From Falsiroseomonas sp. (GTDB taxonomy: Bacteria; Pseudomonadota; Alphaproteobacteria; Acetobacterales; Acetobacteraceae), in contig NZ_JAUYTS010000116.1 of NCBI RefSeq assembly GCF_030695085.1, forward strand, positions 51,681 to 115,680: a stretch of DNA of 64,000 nt, given 5' to 3'. The translations under genes and the position numbers were made by a program. Below the pieces are notes generated by a model, which saw only the letters and a program-made list of their open reading frames with translations, ran no database searches and was not told the DNA's origin. Positions 1 to 9,286 of this stretch are shown piece after piece (position 1 is the first letter of the stretch; each line of letters begins with the position of its first letter).

Positions 1-2
1 AC

Positions 3-1586
3 CAGGCCGCCGCCCAGGACAACCGCCTCACCTCGCTGGGTGAGCGCCGCGGCGCCGAGGAGCGCCGGCTCGCCACGCTGCAGGACCAGGCAGAGCAGTC
101 CGAACGACGCCTCGCCACCCTGCGCGAGCAGGCCACGACGGAGGAGCGCCGCCTGGCGGAGCTGCGCCAGGGCGGCCAGGCCGCCGACCAGCGCCTCACC
201 GGCTTGCGCGGCCAGGTTGCGGAAACCGAGGGTCGCCTCGGAACCCTGCGCGGCCAGACGCAGGCGGAGGACCAGCGCCTCGCCGGCTTGCGCAACCAGG
301 TGGCGGAGACCGAGCGTCGCCTTGGTGGGCTGACGCAGCAGGCGCAGGCCGAGGACCAGCGCCTTGCCGGCCTCCGGGGCCGGCTGGCGGAGGAGGAACG
401 CCGGCTCGGCGGTCTGCGCGACCAGGGTCAGTCGGCCGACCAGCGCCTTGCCGGACTGCGCGACCAGGTGGGTGAGGCGGAACGCCGGCTGGCCGGGCTG
501 CGCGAGGAATCGACCCGCGCGGAAGGCGCCCTCGGCGCGCTGCGCGAACAGGCGCAGGCGGAGGAGCGGCGCCTGGCGGGCCTGCGGGACTCCGCCGGCG
601 GCGAGGACCGCCGGCTGGCGCAGCTGCGCGAGCAGGCGACGGCGGAGGCGCAGCGGCTGGAAGCGCTGCGTGGCAGCATCGCGAATGCGCAGCAGGCCCT
701 GACGGAACGCCAGCAGGTCACCGGCGAAACCGATCGTCGCCTGACTGGCCTGCGCGCCACGCTCGAGGAGGCTGAGCGCAGCCTGACCGAACGCCGCGCC
801 GCCCTGGCGGAGGCCGAGCAGCGGCTGGGCCAGGTGACCCAGGCGGAGCGCGACACCACGGCGCGGCTTCGCACGGTGGAGACGCGCGTCGCGGAGCTGG
901 ACACCACGGTCACCGAACGCGAGCGCCGCCTCGCCGGGCTACGGGATTCGCTGGCCACCGCCGAGGCCGCGCTGGCCGAGCGCCGCGGGCAGGTGGAGCA
1001 GGCGCAGGCCGAACTCGACCGGTTGGGCACGGCGCGGGAGGAAGCTGCCGCCACCCTGCGCAGCCTGGAAGCCCGCAGCGCCGAGCTGCGCAACGAGGTC
1101 GGCGCTGCCGAACGGCGCCTCGCCGAATTGCGCAGCGGCACCGCGGCGGAGGAGCGCCGCCTGCAGACCGCGCGCGCCGAGGCGCAGGCCGCCGGCACCG
1201 ACCTGCAATCCCGCCGCACGGAACTGGCCCAGGCCGAGGCCCGCCTCGCCGAGGCCAATCGTGCCAACGAGGCCGCCGGCACGCGCCTGCGGGAAATCAC
1301 CCAGGGCACCGACGGCGCGCGGCAGGAACAGGCAAGGCTGCGCGACCAGGCGGAGACCCTACGCAGCGAGGTCGCGGCCATGGAGCGGCGGCGCCAGGAA
1401 CTCGGCGCCGAGGTCGCAACCCTGGAAGCCCGGCTGACGCAGCAGCGTCAGGAGCTGGCGCTGCTGGCGGTGCGCGTCTCGCGGGAACGCCAGGCGCTGG
1501 AGGTCCAGCCTTCCCGCACCGGCGCCGAGATGGCGCCCCGGCCGCGCGAGGGTGCCGGGCCAGACAGCGAGACCGTCAGGCAGTAG
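3..1586 (+). CDS. Long coiled-coil repeat protein (5' end outside window)
   Basis: The reading frame is open from the first complete codon and ends at TAG 1584-1586, so at least 527 residues are present and the start is outside the window. The protein is almost entirely Ala, Arg, Glu, Gln and Leu, with no membrane segment, and follows a strict 14-residue (two-heptad) repeat of the form xxERRLAxLRxQxx. The phase holds almost to the end; only the last 40 or so residues turn Pro/Gly-rich. This predicts a very long alpha-helical coiled coil, comparable to structural or scaffold proteins. No catalytic or binding domain is visible and I do not recognise the family. Its 3' end overlaps the convergent serS gene by 11 bases. 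Confidence 0.75.
   Translation, partial: QAAAQDNRLTSLGERRGAEERRLATLQDQAEQSERRLATLREQATTEERRLAELRQGGQAADQRLTGLRGQVAETEGRLGTLRGQTQAEDQRLAGLRNQVAETERRLGGLTQQAQAEDQRLAGLRGRLAEEERRLGGLRDQGQSADQRLAGLRDQVGEAERRLAGLREESTRAEGALGALREQAQAEERRLAGLRDSAGGEDRRLAQLREQATAEAQRLEALRGSIANAQQALTERQQVTGETDRRLTGLRATLEEAERSLTERRAALAEAEQRLGQVTQAERDTTARLRTVETRVAELDTTVTERERRLAGLRDSLATAEAALAERRGQVEQAQAELDRLGTAREEAAATLRSLEARSAELRNEVGAAERRLAELRSGTAAEERRLQTARAEAQAAGTDLQSRRTELAQAEARLAEANRANEAAGTRLREITQGTDGARQEQARLRDQAETLRSEVAAMERRRQELGAEVATLEARLTQQRQELALLAVRVSRERQALEVQPSRTGAEMAPRPREGAGPDSETVRQ
54..683 (+). repeat. 42-bp in-frame tandem repeats (15 clear units) in coiled-coil gene
   Basis: Fifteen consecutive 42-bp units, each coding 14 residues of the pattern [AE][EAS][ED][RQ]RL[AT]xLRxQxx, run without any gap. 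Further units after 683 stay in the same 14-residue phase but are more diverged. Nearly identical neighbours, such as the RLAGLR core, suggest growth by unequal crossing-over or slippage. Confidence 0.85.
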
Positions 1587-2853
1587 CGGGGCTGAGCACG
1601 CTCTGCCCGCCCATATAGGGGCGCAGCACCTCGGGGATGGCGATGCTGCCATCCTCCTCCTGGTGTGTCTCCAGCACCGCGATCAAGGCCCGGCCCACGG
1701 CCACGCCTGATCCGTTCAGCGTGTGCAGGAACTCGGTCCCCTTGCCGCCCGCCGGCCGGAACCGCGCATCCATGCGGCGCGCCTGGAAGTCCCGGCAGTT
1801 GGAGCAGGAGGAAATCTCGCGCCAGGCCTGCTGGCCGGGCAGCCAGACTTCCAGATCGTAGGTTTTGGCGGCGCTGAAGCCGGTATCGCCGGAGGCCAGC
1901 ACGATGCGCCGCCAGACCAGGCCGAGCGCCGTCAGCACCCGCTCGGCGCAGGCCGTCATCCGCTCATGCTCGGCCTCGGACTGGTCGGGCAAGGTGATGG
2001 AGACCAGCTCCACCTTCGGGAACTGGTGCTGGCGCAGCATGCCGCGCGTGTCCCGCCCGGCGGAGCCCGCTTCCGAGCGGAAGCAGGGCGACAGCGCGGC
2101 GAGCCGCATCGGCAGCGCCGGCTCGGCCAGGATGTCGCCGCGCACGATATTGGTCAGCGGCACCTCCGCCGTCGGGATCAGCCAGCGACCATCCGTGGTG
2201 GCGAACAGGTCTTCCTTGAATTTCGGCAGTTGGCCAGTGCCGTACATGGTGGCGTCGTTCACCAGCAGCGGCACGCTGGCCTCGGTATAGCCGTGCTCAT
2301 CGACGTGCAGGTTCAGCATCCACTGGCCAAGCGCGCGTTCCAGCCGCGCCAGCGGACCGCGCAGCATGGTGAAGCGGGCGCCGGCGAGCTTGGCGGCGGT
2401 GGCGAAATCCATGCCGAAGGCCTCGCCCAGCTCGAAATGCTGGCGCGGCGTGAAGGGGTAGTCGCGCGGGCTGCCCTGGGTGTGCAGCACGACATTGGCC
2501 GATTCGTCCGCACCCTCCGGCACATCGGCTGCCAGCAGGTTCGGCAGGGCCGCCAGCAATGCGTCGCGCGCCTCCTCATGCACTTCCGGCGTGGCCGCGG
2601 CGGCGGCGTCCATGGCGGCCTTCACCTCAGCCTTCAGGCGATCCGCCAGCGCTGCGTCGCCGGCCTTCATGGCGGCACCGATCTGACGGGACAGCTCGTT
2701 GCGGGTGGTCTGCGCGGCCTGCACCAGGCGCACCGCCTCGACCCGCAGATCATCGAGGCGCAGCGCCTCCGCCGCCGCGGGCGGCAGGGACCGCCGGGCG
2801 AGGCCCGCGTCGAAGGCTTCGGGGTTGGCGCGAACCGACTTGATGTCGTGCAT
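1576..2853 (-). CDS. serS: Serine--tRNA ligase
   Basis: This cytoplasmic class II aminoacyl-tRNA synthetase charges tRNA-Ser, and also tRNA-Sec where present. The 425-residue length is typical. Residues 1-100 form the antiparallel coiled-coil arm that grips the tRNA. The catalytic core shows motif 2 ([14 protein letters not shown], followed by the usual RxHQF-type segment RQHQF) and motif 3 ([16 protein letters not shown]). The ATG start gives the usual MHDIK beginning. It is the last gene of a tatB-tatC-serS unit, 78 bases after tatC, an arrangement common in alphaproteobacteria. Its stop codon lies inside the 3' end of the convergent coiled-coil gene. Confidence 0.98.
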   Translation of the reverse strand: MHDIKSVRANPEAFDAGLARRSLPPAAAEALRLDDLRVEAVRLVQAAQTTRNELSRQIGAAMKAGDAALADRLKAEVKAAMDAAAAATPEVHEEARDALLAALPNLLAADVPEGADESANVVLHTQGSPRDYPFTPRQHFELGEAFGMDFATAAKLAGARFTMLRGPLARLERALGQWMLNLHVDEHGYTEASVPLLVNDATMYGTGQLPKFKEDLFATTDGRWLIPTAEVPLTNIVRGDILAEPALPMRLAALSPCFRSEAGSAGRDTRGMLRQHQFPKVELVSITLPDQSEAEHERMTACAERVLTALGLVWRRIVLASGDTGFSAAKTYDLEVWLPGQQAWREISSCSNCRDFQARRMDARFRPAGGKGTEFLHTLNGSGVAVGRALIAVLETHQEEDGSIAIPEVLRPYMGGQSVLSPATA

Positions 2854-2931
2854 GGAACTGGACCTGAGCGCGTGGTGTGGCGCTCAGCGGCTAAGCCAGA
2901 GTGGCGGGTCCGTCAATCAAGCCCCGGCCAC

Positions 2932-3723
2932 TCAGGTCTCCGTCGCGCCCTTCTTCTTGCGCCCCATCCAGACCGCCGCCCAGATCGAAATCTCGTAGAG
3001 CAGGATCATCGGTACGGCGAGGCCGATCTGGCTGATGATGTCCGGCGGCGTGATGATGGCGGCGACGACGAACATGCCGACGATGGCGTAGCGCCGCCCC
3101 TTCCGCAGCCCATCGACCGAGACGATGCCCACGCGCGCCAGCAGGGTCAGCAGCACCGGCAGCTGGAAGGCGATGCCGAAGGCCAGGATCATGTGCATGA
3201 CCAGCGAGAGATACTCGCTGACCTTGGCTTCCAGCTGGATGGCCACCGTGCCGGCATCGGCCGGCGTTTCGAAGCTGATGAAGAAGCTCCAGGCCATCGG
3301 GAAGATGAAATAATAGGCCAGCGCCGCGCCCATCACGAACAGGAAGGGCGAGATCACCAGGAACGGGGTGATCGCGCTTTTCTCGCTTTTGTAGAGGCCG
3401 GGCGCGATGAACAGCCAAAGCTGCGTCGCCCACATCGGGAAGCTGAAGAAGGTGGCACCGAAGAAGGCGACCTTCAGGTAGGTGAAGAAGGCCTCATACA
3501 GCGCCGTGAAGATCATCCGGCGCTCGCCCATGCCCTGGGCCTGGAGGATGTCCGCCAGTGGCGCGGCGAGGAAGCCGTAGAGCTGGCGGGAGAAGTAATA
3601 GCAGACCGCAAAGGCGATGATGAAGGCGCCGACCGACCACATGAGCCGCGTTCGCAGCTCCATGAGGTGCTCGACCAGGGGCATCGGCTTGTCGTTGATT
3701 TCGTCGGTCGGATCACGCGGCAC
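2932..3723 (-). CDS. tatC: Twin-arginine translocase subunit TatC
   Basis: This inner-membrane receptor of the Tat pathway recognises twin-arginine signal peptides on folded proteins, together with TatB. The protein has 263 residues and six hydrophobic segments. It shows the family N-terminal sequence DKPMPLVEHLMELRTRL and the conserved periplasmic/cytoplasmic loop residues. The start is GTG at 3723, chosen because the DEINDKPMPL region before the next ATG (3684) is conserved in the family. It lies 18 bases after tatB. Three solute-binding proteins in this window carry twin-arginine-like signals and could be substrates. Confidence 0.96.
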   Translation of the reverse strand: MPRDPTDEINDKPMPLVEHLMELRTRLMWSVGAFIIAFAVCYYFSRQLYGFLAAPLADILQAQGMGERRMIFTALYEAFFTYLKVAFFGATFFSFPMWATQLWLFIAPGLYKSEKSAITPFLVISPFLFVMGAALAYYFIFPMAWSFFISFETPADAGTVAIQLEAKVSEYLSLVMHMILAFGIAFQLPVLLTLLARVGIVSVDGLRKGRRYAIVGMFVVAAIITPPDIISQIGLAVPMILLYEISIWAAVWMGRKKKGATET

Positions 3724-3741
3724 GGTGGGGGGATCCGTATG

Positions 3742-4287
3742 TCAGGAGGCGGAGGTGCCGGAAGGCGGCACGAATGCGGGCGCCGAAACAGGGGCCGGCG
3801 GCGGAGTGGCCGGGCTCGCCACCACGGGCGCGGGCGGCGGGATGGCGCCGGGCGGGATGAAGGCGGGCGGCACGAAGGCCGGGGCCGGCGGGCCGGCGGC
3901 AGGCGCGGGTTCGGCGGGCGGCGGTGTCACCTCCGCCCCATGCACCGGCGGCGGAATATCGGCCGAGGGCGAGAAGGCATCGCGCAGCGGATTGCCGATC
4001 GGGTCCTCGGTGAAGGTCTTGCGGATCGAGCCGTCCTTGTCGATTTCCTTTTCGACCATGTCCCGCACATTGAAGCTGCGGATTTCGTTGATCTGGTTGC
4101 GCACGTCTTCCAGCTTCGCCTCGCGCACCACCTCATCCACCTGGCCCTGGAACTCCCCGGCCATGCGACGCAGCTTCTGGATGCCCTTGGCGATGCCGCG
4201 CACGGCATCCGGCAGGTCCTTGGGGCCAATGATGACCACAGCGACCACGGCGATCAACGCGAGTTCGGTCCAATCGAGACCCAGCAT
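3742..4287 (-). CDS. tatB: Sec-independent translocase protein TatB
   Basis: TatB forms the substrate-receptor complex with TatC in the inner membrane. The 181-residue protein has one N-terminal membrane helix (residues 4-20), then the hinge GPKDLP, an amphipathic helix (VRGIAKGIQKLRRMAGEFQ), and a long cytoplasmic tail that ends in a Pro/Ala-rich region from about residue 110. The length and tail point to TatB rather than TatA, which is usually under 90 residues. No tatA is found next to it. It is the first gene of the tatB-tatC-serS unit. Confidence 0.93.
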   Translation of the reverse strand: MLGLDWTELALIAVVAVVIIGPKDLPDAVRGIAKGIQKLRRMAGEFQGQVDEVVREAKLEDVRNQINEIRSFNVRDMVEKEIDKDGSIRKTFTEDPIGNPLRDAFSPSADIPPPVHGAEVTPPPAEPAPAAGPPAPAFVPPAFIPPGAIPPPAPVVASPATPPPAPVSAPAFVPPSGTSAS

Positions 4288-4367
4288 GAATCCTCATCCC
4301 CGACGCCATGCGGCATGCCGGCCTGCGGGCCAGTCCCGTTAGCAGGATCGCCGCGTCACGCCAATCC

Positions 4368-4380
4368 GGCGGTGGCCGCC
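4368..4380 (-). terminator. Short GC hairpin after the ABC ATPase gene
   Basis: The inverted repeat ggcgg-tgg-ccgcc lies 11 bases past the stop codon of the ABC ATPase, in the gap before tatB. There is no T-run, so it may be a transcript-stabilising hairpin rather than a true terminator. Confidence 0.25.
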
Positions 4381-4391
4381 ACCCACGCTAT

Positions 4392-5459
4392 CTAGGGAGC
4401 CTCCGGTGGAAATACGAAGGCCCGTTCCGGGTCCATCGCCACCGTCACGCGGTCCCCACGGCTCAACCAGGCCCCTGGCGGCAGTCTTGCATGCAAATGC
4501 AGCAACCCGCCCTGCCCGTCCGCCACCGCCAGATGCACCAGCGTGGTGGCGCCCAGCAGGCGGCAGGCCTCGACTTCCGCGCTGGTGCCCAGATTCGAAT
4601 CGGGCGGCAGCAGGCGCAGCCCTTCCGGCCGCAGCAGCACCTCCACCGCGCCACCTTCGGCCGCCGGCGCCGGTTCGCGCGGCTTCACCGGGCCGATCGG
4701 GGTTTCCGCCAGCCCGTCGCGGATGATGCCGGGCAGGCGGTTGACCTCGCCCAGGAAGGTGGCGACGAATTGCGACATCGGCGAGAGATACAGGGCGGAA
4801 GGCGGGCCAAGCTGTTCGATCCGCCCGGCATTCATCAATGCGATGCGGTCGGCCATGAACATCGCCTCCTCCGCATCATGGGTCACGATCAGCGTGGCGA
4901 TGCCGGCTTCCTGCAACACATGCAGCGTATCGTCGCGCACCTGCTCACGCAGGCGGGCATCCAGGCTGGCGAAGGCTTCGTCCAGCAGCAGCACGGCCGG
5001 GCGTGGCGCCAGCGCGCGGGCCAGCGCCACGCGCTGCTGCTGCCCGCCCGAGAGCATATGCGGCCAGGAACTGGCGAAGGCTTCCAGCCCGACGCGCGCC
5101 AGCGCATCCATGATCCGCCACTTGCGCTGCCCGCGCGGCACGAAGCGCAGGCCGAAGGCGACATTCTCCTCCACCGTCAGATGCGGGAACAGCGCGTAGT
5201 CCTGGAAGACGAAGCCCACTCCGCGCGCCTCGGGCGGGGTTTCCCGCCCCGGCTCGGCGATGAGCTGCCCATCCAGCGTGATGCGCCCCTGCTGCAACGG
5301 CTCCAGCCCCGAGGCCAGGCGCAGCAGCGTGGTCTTGCCGCAGCCGGATGGGCCGAGCAGGCAAAGAATCTCGCCCGGCCCGACCTCCAGATCCAGATGC
5401 CGCAGCACCATCCCGCGTTCCGGGTAGTGATGCGATACGCCTTCGAATCGGATGCTCAT
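4392..5459 (-). CDS. ABC transporter ATP-binding protein (Fe3+/spermidine/sulfate import type)
   Basis: This 355-residue ATPase belongs to the importer family that includes FbpC, PotA and CysA. It has Walker A (GPSGCGKT, residues 36-43), the Q-loop glutamine at 86, the LSGGQ signature at 136-140, Walker B LLLDEAF and the switch histidine 194. A C-terminal TOBE-like regulatory region covers about 275-350. The ATG at 5459 overlaps the scpB stop as ATGA, which fixes the start. No permease or binding-protein gene is beside it, so its partners must be elsewhere. The substrate cannot be read from the sequence; ferric iron is a common assignment for this subfamily. Confidence 0.85.
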   Translation of the reverse strand: MSIRFEGVSHHYPERGMVLRHLDLEVGPGEILCLLGPSGCGKTTLLRLASGLEPLQQGRITLDGQLIAEPGRETPPEARGVGFVFQDYALFPHLTVEENVAFGLRFVPRGQRKWRIMDALARVGLEAFASSWPHMLSGGQQQRVALARALAPRPAVLLLDEAFASLDARLREQVRDDTLHVLQEAGIATLIVTHDAEEAMFMADRIALMNAGRIEQLGPPSALYLSPMSQFVATFLGEVNRLPGIIRDGLAETPIGPVKPREPAPAAEGGAVEVLLRPEGLRLLPPDSNLGTSAEVEACRLLGATTLVHLAVADGQGGLLHLHARLPPGAWLSRGDRVTVAMDPERAFVFPPEAP

Positions 5460-6082
5460 CCGGCTGGGCTGTCCCCGGGTTGCGTGGCTTGCAACGGGGC
5501 CACGGCCTCGCCGCTGACCAGCTCCTCCCGCCGCGGCAGGTCGCGCAGGGATTTCAGGCCGAATTGTTCCAGGAAGCGCGGCGTGGTGCCCCACAGCGTC
5601 GGGCGGCCCGGCACTTCCTTGTGGCCACGGGGTGCCACCAGGCCGTGGTCCAGCAGCGCCTCCAGCGTCGCCTGGGCCAGGCTGGCGCCGCGAATTTCCT
5701 CGATCTCGGCGCGGGTGCAGGGCTGGTGCCAGGCGATCACCGCCAGCGCCTCCATCGCCGCGCGCGGCAGGCGGCGCGGCACCTCCACCACCCGGGTCAG
5801 CGCGGCGGCGAGGTCGGGCGCGGTGCGCAGCACGAAGCCGCCGCCGGTTTCCACCAGCACCACGCCGCGGCCCTCCAGCGCATAGCCCAATTCGCGCAGC
5901 ACCGCGGCCGCATCCTCCCCTTCCGCCAGCAGGGACTGCAGGCGGGCCGGGGCAACGGGGCGGTCGGAGGCAAACAGCAACGCCTCGGCCAGCCGCAACG
6001 CGGCGGCGCTGACGGCGGGCTCCGGGCTGGCCTTGGGCAGTTCCTCGCCGGGCTGGTCTTCATCAGGCGGCGCGGACATCAT
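5456..6082 (-). CDS. scpB: Segregation and condensation protein ScpB
   Basis: ScpB is the winged-helix partner in the Smc-ScpA-ScpB condensin, which compacts and segregates the chromosome. The 208-residue protein has two winged-helix regions. It shows the family sequences EALLFASDRPV, a PRAAMEALAVIAWHQPCTRAEIEEIRG-type second domain (given here in two parts: AAMEALAVIAWHQP and TRAEIEEIRG), and the conserved PGRPTLWGTTPRFLEQFGL. It overlaps scpA by 20 bases and the following ABC ATPase by four, so the three are translationally coupled. Confidence 0.95.
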   Translation of the reverse strand: MMSAPPDEDQPGEELPKASPEPAVSAAALRLAEALLFASDRPVAPARLQSLLAEGEDAAAVLRELGYALEGRGVVLVETGGGFVLRTAPDLAAALTRVVEVPRRLPRAAMEALAVIAWHQPCTRAEIEEIRGASLAQATLEALLDHGLVAPRGHKEVPGRPTLWGTTPRFLEQFGLKSLRDLPRREELVSGEAVAPLQATQPGDSPAG

Positions 6083-6833
6083 CCGCCTTCTCCGCGCGTT
6101 CGGCCTTGCGCAGCAGAATGGGCCCGAAGGCGCGGTCCTGGCGCAGATCGAGATTGCCGCCGCGCGCCATTTCCAGGCTGGCGATCAGCGTGCTGGCCAG
6201 GGCGGCGCGGCGTTCCACCGTATCCAGGTCACCGGCTTCCGGCAGGAAGCGTTGCAGCACCGCCCAGCTCGGCAGGTCGCCCAGCACCTGGGTCAGCCGG
6301 GCCAGCGCGTCCTGCACGCTCCACAGCCGGCGCGGCTTCGGGCGGTAGGGGCGCAGGGCCATGGCCCGGCGGCGGCCGGCGACATAGGCCTGGCACAGCG
6401 CCGCGAGGTCGGCGCGCAGACCCGAACGATCCTCGACCTTCAGGTTCTCCGGCGCGCCACGGCCGAACACGTCCCGGCCGAGCTGCGGCCGCTGGCCGAG
6501 CCAGGCGGCGCCGATGCGCATCGCCTCCAGCTCCGCCAGCCGGTCGGTCAGGCGCAGGGCCAGGGCTTCCGGGTCTTCCTCCGGCCCCGCTTCCTCCTTC
6601 GGCAGCAGCAGGCGGGATTTCAGCCAGGCGAGCCAGGCGGCCATCACCAGCCATTCGGCCTGCAATTCCAGCCGCATGCCGCGCGCCCGGTCGATCACCG
6701 CCAGATACTGGTCCACCAGGGCCACGATGGAGATGCCGGCGAGGTCCAGCTTCTGGGCGCGTGCCAGGTCCAGCAGCAGGTCCAGCGGGCCTTCATAGCC
6801 ATCGAGACGCAGATGCAGCACCGGGTCGGTCAC
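6063..6833 (-). CDS. scpA: Segregation and condensation protein ScpA
   Basis: ScpA is the kleisin that bridges the Smc head domains in bacterial condensin. The 256-residue length is typical. The diagnostic N-terminal EGPLDLLLDLARAQKLDL and the WLVMAAWLAWLKSRLLLP helix are present, as is the C-terminal winged-helix region. Its start overlaps the M50 peptidase stop by four bases, and its end overlaps scpB by 20 bases. Confidence 0.96.
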   Translation of the reverse strand: MTDPVLHLRLDGYEGPLDLLLDLARAQKLDLAGISIVALVDQYLAVIDRARGMRLELQAEWLVMAAWLAWLKSRLLLPKEEAGPEEDPEALALRLTDRLAELEAMRIGAAWLGQRPQLGRDVFGRGAPENLKVEDRSGLRADLAALCQAYVAGRRRAMALRPYRPKPRRLWSVQDALARLTQVLGDLPSWAVLQRFLPEAGDLDTVERRAALASTLIASLEMARGGNLDLRQDRAFGPILLRKAERAEKADDVRAA

Positions 6834-7528
6834 AGCGCCCCTCCATGGCCGGTCAACGCAAAGATCGCCTGGAGCACCGGCAGCGCCACCGACCGCAGCA
6901 GCATCCGCAGCGGGTCGAATCCAGGCACCAGGTAGGGTACCAGGAAAATCAGCCCGATGACGATGAGAAGCCCGAATCGCTCCGTGCTCGCCACCACCCG
7001 GGCCAGCGGCGCCGGCAGGATGCCGACCAGGATGCGCCCGCCATCCAGCGGCGGAATCGGCAGCAGGTTGAAGCAGGCGAGAATCACGTTGTAGAGCATC
7101 GACAGGGCGAAGAACTGCAGCACCCAGTCCAGCGCCGCATCCGGCACCACGCCGCCGGAGGCCGTCACCAGATGCGCGCCGAAGCCGAAGCCGATGGCGA
7201 GGGCGAAGTTGATGGCCGGCCCGGCGGCGGCGACCAGCACCATGCCCCAGCGCGGATTGTACAGCCGCCAGAAATCCACCGGCACCGGTTTGGCCCAGCC
7301 GAACATCGCCTCCACCCGCCCGATGGTCAGAAGCTGGGTTACCAGCAGGATGCCGGGCACCAGCACAGTGCCGACAGGGTCCACATGCCGCAGCGGGTTC
7401 AGGCTGACCCGGCCGAGCAGATAGGCCGTGTCATCGCCCAAGGCGCGCGCGGCGAAGCCATGCGCCGCCTCATGCAGGGTGATGGCGAGAATGGCGGCGA
7501 GGGCGATCGCCGTGATGTCGGCGATCAC
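6830..7528 (-). CDS. Site-2 protease family (M50) intramembrane metallopeptidase
   Basis: This 232-residue polytopic membrane protein carries the zinc-binding HEAAH motif (residues 19-23) in the first membrane helix and the second conserved motif LLPIPPLDGG. Both are hallmarks of the short SREBP-type/YwhC-like M50 peptidases. It lacks the PDZ domain of RseP, so a role in sigma-E-type signalling is not indicated. It overlaps nagZ and scpA by four bases each. The natural substrate is unknown, as for most members of this subgroup. Confidence 0.88.
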   Translation of the reverse strand: MIADITAIALAAILAITLHEAAHGFAARALGDDTAYLLGRVSLNPLRHVDPVGTVLVPGILLVTQLLTIGRVEAMFGWAKPVPVDFWRLYNPRWGMVLVAAAGPAINFALAIGFGFGAHLVTASGGVVPDAALDWVLQFFALSMLYNVILACFNLLPIPPLDGGRILVGILPAPLARVVASTERFGLLIVIGLIFLVPYLVPGFDPLRMLLRSVALPVLQAIFALTGHGGAL

Positions 7529-8556
7529 GCGAAGGCCGGCCCGGTCATATAGGATCGGGTGGCGAGCAACCGGTCTCGGATCAGCGCCAGCAGATCGGGG
7601 TCCACCACCCGGCGGTTGGCGAGCATCTCGCTGCGCGCGCGATTCATCCGCCGCGCGGCGTCATCGGACAGGACCGGGCAGGCCGCCAGCAGCGCGGCAG
7701 TTTCCGCCAGCACCCCGGTGCAGTGCAGCGCCAGGTCGCAGCCGGCCGCCATGGTGGCGCCGGCCAGGTCGTTCGCGAGTCCCGCCATCGCCCCCATCGC
7801 CAGATCATCCGAGACCAGCACGCCGTCGAAGCCGATCTCGCCGCGGATCACATCGCGGATCAGGCCGGGCGACAGCGTCGCCGGAAGCGCCGCATCCAGC
7901 GCGTCGTACAGGATATGCGCCGTCATCGCCCACAGCCCCACCCCGCCATCGGGCGCCGCCAGCGCCCGGAAGGGTTCGAGGTCCGCCGCCAGCGTGGCGC
8001 GGTCCGCGGTGACGCGGGGCAGCGATTCGTGGCTGTCCACCTCCGCCCGGCCATGGCCGGGGATGTGCTTGACCACCGGGATGCAGCCGGCCTGTTGCAG
8101 CCCGCGCACCCAGGCGGCGCCAAGGCGTGCCACCTCCGCCGGGCGGGCGGAGAAGGCGCGGTCGCCGATCACGTCATGCGCGCCGGGCAGTCGCAGATCG
8201 AGCACCGGGGCGCAGACCACATCCAGCCCGATCGCGGCGCATTCCAGTCCGAGCAGCGTGGCATTGGCCTCCGCCGCCATGGAGGGGGCATCCTCGAACA
8301 GCGCGGCGGCGGGAAAGTCGGGCCAATGCGGCGGGCGCAGCCGGGCGACGCGGCCACCTTCCTGGTCCACCAGGATCGGCGCCTCCGCCCCCAGTTCATG
8401 CCGCAAGGCGGCCGTCAGCGCGGCCACCTGGTTCGGGGTTTCCACATTGCGGCGGAACAGGATGGCGCCGGCGGGGCGGTGCTGCCGGAACAGCGCCGCT
8501 TCCTCCGCCGACAGGCTGGTGCCGGCGATGCCGATGATGGCGGCCTTGGGAGTCAT
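7525..8556 (-). CDS. nagZ: Beta-N-acetylhexosaminidase NagZ
   Basis: This cytoplasmic glycoside hydrolase family 3 enzyme removes GlcNAc from anhydromuropeptides during peptidoglycan recycling. The 343-residue protein has the family signature KHIPGHGRAEVDSH, which includes the catalytic His-Asp dyad loop, and a nucleophile region FDGVLVSDDLAMGA. I chose ATG 8556, seven bases after the SPOR gene; a TTG ten codons upstream is possible but would overlap that gene. Products of NagZ can regulate ampC-type beta-lactamase genes in other bacteria; no such gene is seen here. Confidence 0.95.
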   Translation of the reverse strand: MTPKAAIIGIAGTSLSAEEAALFRQHRPAGAILFRRNVETPNQVAALTAALRHELGAEAPILVDQEGGRVARLRPPHWPDFPAAALFEDAPSMAAEANATLLGLECAAIGLDVVCAPVLDLRLPGAHDVIGDRAFSARPAEVARLGAAWVRGLQQAGCIPVVKHIPGHGRAEVDSHESLPRVTADRATLAADLEPFRALAAPDGGVGLWAMTAHILYDALDAALPATLSPGLIRDVIRGEIGFDGVLVSDDLAMGAMAGLANDLAGATMAAGCDLALHCTGVLAETAALLAACPVLSDDAARRMNRARSEMLANRRVVDPDLLALIRDRLLATRSYMTGPAFA

Positions 8557-8563
8557 CTGGTGC

Positions 8564-9286
8564 TCAGCGAACCGGGATGCAGGCAAAATTGCGCGCGCGC
8601 AGCGCCTCGCAGAACTGGCGGGCGCTGTCCTGGTCGGCGAAGCCGGTGGTGCGCACGCGGAACAGCGGGCCTTGCCCCTCGCGGTCCAGGCGCTGGACCA
8701 CCGGGCTGAGGCCCTCGAACAGATCGGGCGCGCGGCGGGCGATGCGATCGAACTCCGAACGGGCGCCGTCCTCGCTGGTCACCGCGGCCAGCTGCACCAT
8801 CACCCGGCCCGTGGCGAGCGGGCGCGGGGCTGGTGTTGGTGCCGGTGCCGGTTCAGGCGCTGCGGCAACCGGTGCAGGTGCGGCTTCGGGCGCCTCGGCC
8901 GGGCGCGGCACGGGGCGCGGCGGCACCACCGGCGGGGGGGCGACGGCGGCGCGCAGCAGATCGAGATTGGGCGCCTCCGCATCCGGCACCAGCCGAGCGG
9001 GCTGCCCGGTCTGTGCCGGGGATTGGCGGTTGCCGGGGCGTTCCAGCACAAGCGCATTCTGGTTCGGCACGCGCAACCCGCCCGGATCATCCGGGCGCAC
9101 CTTGAAGGGGCGCGGATCGGCTTCCACCACCGGCACGCCACCACCGCCGGAGCGCTGGACGGCCCAGTACCCCCCTGCCCCCACCGCGACCACTGCCAGC
9201 ATGCCGCCTGCCACCGCCAGCATGCGCCACGGAACGCCCGAAGCGTCCCGCTGCACGCGATAGGATGGCACCATCATGTCGCTCAT
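8564..9286 (-). CDS. SPOR domain-containing membrane protein
   Basis: The 240-residue protein has a short cytoplasmic tail, one membrane helix (about residues 20-43), a long Pro/Ala-rich periplasmic linker (residues 50-155) and a C-terminal SPOR domain (about 160-240). SPOR domains bind denuded glycan strands at division septa, so a cell-division or cell-wall role is likely. The gene overlaps the argS stop by four bases. A SPOR gene between argS and nagZ is a recurrent alphaproteobacterial arrangement. Confidence 0.88.
   Translation of the reverse strand: MSDMMVPSYRVQRDASGVPWRMLAVAGGMLAVVAVGAGGYWAVQRSGGGGVPVVEADPRPFKVRPDDPGGLRVPNQNALVLERPGNRQSPAQTGQPARLVPDAEAPNLDLLRAAVAPPPVVPPRPVPRPAEAPEAAPAPVAAAPEPAPAPTPAPRPLATGRVMVQLAAVTSEDGARSEFDRIARRAPDLFEGLSPVVQRLDREGQGPLFRVRTTGFADQDSARQFCEALRARNFACIPVR

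Noticed and set aside
1723..4395. Very long open frame on the plus strand opposite serS, tatC and tatB
   Set aside because: It is antisense to three well-supported genes, is rich in Arg, His and Gly as expected from high-GC shadow frames, and matches no family.
4392..5459. Assigning the orphan ABC ATPase as a ferric iron importer gene
   Set aside because: No permease or binding-protein gene is adjacent and the ATPase family serves several substrates, so no symbol was given.
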